Source: Forficula auricularia (Eukaryota > Arthropoda > Insecta > Dermaptera > Forficulidae). Taken from it: 64,000 nt of DNA. Below the pieces are notes generated by a model. It worked only from the letters and a program-made list of their open reading frames with translations. It had not been told where the DNA came from and made no database searches. How positions within the stretch are numbered: position 1 is the first letter of the stretch; each line of letters opens with the position of its first letter. The stretch is from NCBI GenBank assembly GCA_024734495.1, contig JALMQS010000070.1:15996306-16060305 (forward strand), given 5' to 3'. Position numbers and translations under genes: made by a program. This document shows positions 63,768 to 64,000 of this stretch, piece by piece.

Positions 63768-64000
63768 ATATATATATGGTATATATATTACTATAAGTTT
63801 TATATGGTCCCTTTCAGCAAAAGAACACAATATAATTGCAAGAGATAAAGTTATATTAAAAAAAAATACAACTGTTTGTACGAATTCTGCAATCTTATAA
63901 TAGATTGAAAGCTGAAAAAGTACATCAACTCTGGTATTAATAATAGGTAATAGCAAATAATTCAGTCTTATTACCAAATAATTATAGATTGTGTTTTTTT
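63768..64000. other. AT-rich non-coding DNA at the window end
   Basis: Nothing beyond short TA repeats is seen. The 85-codon minus-strand frame here has no supporting feature. Confidence 0.4.

Overview
This is AT-rich (roughly 70 percent A+T) eukaryotic DNA, most likely from an arthropod or another protostome. The supporting signs are GT-AG introns of up to about 10 kb, mariner transposons, an RNase H-bearing LINE, hAT and pogo-like short elements, and tRNA-like SINE heads. I cannot name the species from the sequence alone.

The main gene lies on the minus strand, from about 53.2 kb down to 6.4 kb, split into 13 short exons. It encodes an RFX-family transcription factor, closest in layout to RFX4/RFX6. 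Exon 1 is an acidic, Pro/Thr-rich leader. Exons 2 and 3 hold the winged-helix RFX DNA-binding domain. Exon 4 is a linker. Exons 5-10 hold the extended dimerisation region. Exons 11-13 form an acidic tail that ends in a stop at 6404. Splice phases join cleanly throughout. Two exons contain frame disruptions. Exon 2 has 2 extra bases at a CTC-TAA site. Exon 8 has 2 extra bases at a CTC-TGA site, offset by a second shift near its 3' end. These could be unusual decoding, early gene decay or assembly errors.

Nearly all the rest is mobile DNA filling the introns. A near-complete I/Jockey-type LINE of 5.8 kb sits on the plus strand at 22.3-28.05 kb, with a gag-like ORF1 carrying one frameshift, an intact 1244-residue ORF2 and a poly(A) tail. 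Four degraded LINE pieces, one mariner with a broken transposase (4.9-6.2 kb), two internally deleted mariners, a third mariner-like short element, hAT-like and pogo-like elements, several tRNA-like segments, minisatellites and paired dispersed blocks are also present.

The dominant theme is inverted repeats. At least ten fold-back elements are made of two facing arms. Most carry the same small structured motif: CTGANGA plus one A/T, a 3-6 bp stem whose sequence differs between families but stays complementary, then GAAA(C). This resembles a hammerhead ribozyme core with one extra base. It is the most likely place for an undescribed element system in this window. One very large palindrome (36.9-42.2 kb) lies in the intron that splits the RFX DNA-binding domain and carries two later insertions.

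No CRISPR arrays, rRNA genes or bacterial-type operons were seen. Promoters could not be placed with confidence.
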